Shown here in pieces: positions 13,329-13,396 of a DNA stretch of 13,396 nt. Source of the DNA: JASFWK01 sp050049355 (GTDB lineage: Bacteria > Chloroflexota > Anaerolineae > B4-G1 > DUEL01); assembly GCA_050049355.1 (NCBI GenBank), contig JASFWK010000050.1, positions 1 to 13,396 of the forward strand, in the 5' to 3' direction. Under the pieces are notes generated by a model that saw nothing but the letters and a program-made list of their open reading frames with translations, did no database searches and was not told where the DNA came from. Each line of letters starts with the position of its first letter. Within the stretch, counting starts at the first letter, position 1. Position numbers and translations under genes: made by a program.

Positions 13329-13396
13329 CAGTCACCTCTACGTGGCAGTGCGGACCGGATTGCCCGCGCCACCTGCGCCATTGTACCCCAAACGTG
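13328..13396 (-). CDS. Possible C-terminal end of an upstream gene overlapping the selA start
   Basis: From the right edge a minus-strand frame is open for 22 codons and ends in TGA whose last base is the A of the selA ATG (TGATG overlap). The visible end reads MAQVARAIRSALPRRGD. Such overlaps are typical of coupled operon genes, so this may be the tail of the gene before selA. I do not recognise the protein. Against this, a TACAAT -10-like hexamer lies at 13385-13380, and the -35 position is beyond the window, so the region could instead be a selA promoter and leader. Confidence 0.3.
   Translation of the reverse strand, partial: HVWGTMAQVARAIRSALPRRGD

Noticed and set aside
12739..13335. 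Minus-strand open frame of 198 codons in another frame over the start of selA.
   Set aside because: It is an Arg/Pro/Gly-rich out-of-frame translation of selA, with no domain of its own.

Overview
This window carries thirteen co-oriented genes, all read from the minus strand, plus a possible fourteenth gene fragment at the right edge. It is GC-rich bacterial chromosome (roughly 60% by eye) with tight gene packing and no IS elements, phage genes, CRISPR arrays, tRNA or rRNA. The gene set (dprA, rimM, a KH-domain gene, rpsP and ffh in one run, tsaD next to it, and selA with dehydrogenase, transporter and Old Yellow Enzyme genes upstream) together with the protein sequences suggests a Chloroflexota bacterium, perhaps Anaerolineae-like. 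That placement is an inference from general familiarity, not from a search.

In the direction of transcription (right to left), the first block is selA (selenocysteine synthase), then a short-chain dehydrogenase, an Old Yellow Enzyme flavin oxidoreductase, a GPH-type sugar:cation symporter and a YghO-like GNAT-fold protein. The last three form a compact unit; the oxidoreductase and transporter are almost stop-to-start. The second block has its own well-formed promoter (-10 at 6946-6951): an M24 Xaa-Pro-type peptidase, an alkaline-phosphatase-superfamily phosphodiesterase and tsaD (tRNA t6A synthesis), with gaps of 14 and 3 bases.

The third block starts from a near-consensus promoter (TTGACG, 17 bases, TATAAT; 3051-3079) in the only gene-free stretch longer than 300 bases. 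It encodes the SRP GTPase Ffh, ribosomal protein S16, the KhpA-type RNA-binding protein and the 16S maturation factor RimM, followed after an 85-base gap by the start of dprA, which runs off the left edge. This is the classic translation/secretion operon. Its standout oddity is S16, which is about twice normal length because of a glutamate-rich tail built partly on a perfect (GAAGAG)5 hexanucleotide repeat.

I did not find a clear new biological system. The most checkable oddities are the acidic S16 tail, the uncharacterised peptidase/phosphodiesterase pair co-transcribed with tsaD, the oxidoreductase-transporter-acetyltransferase cassette with an altered cysteine motif, and selA followed by an SDR gene instead of selB. 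No canonical rho-independent terminator (stem plus T-run) was seen after any gene.
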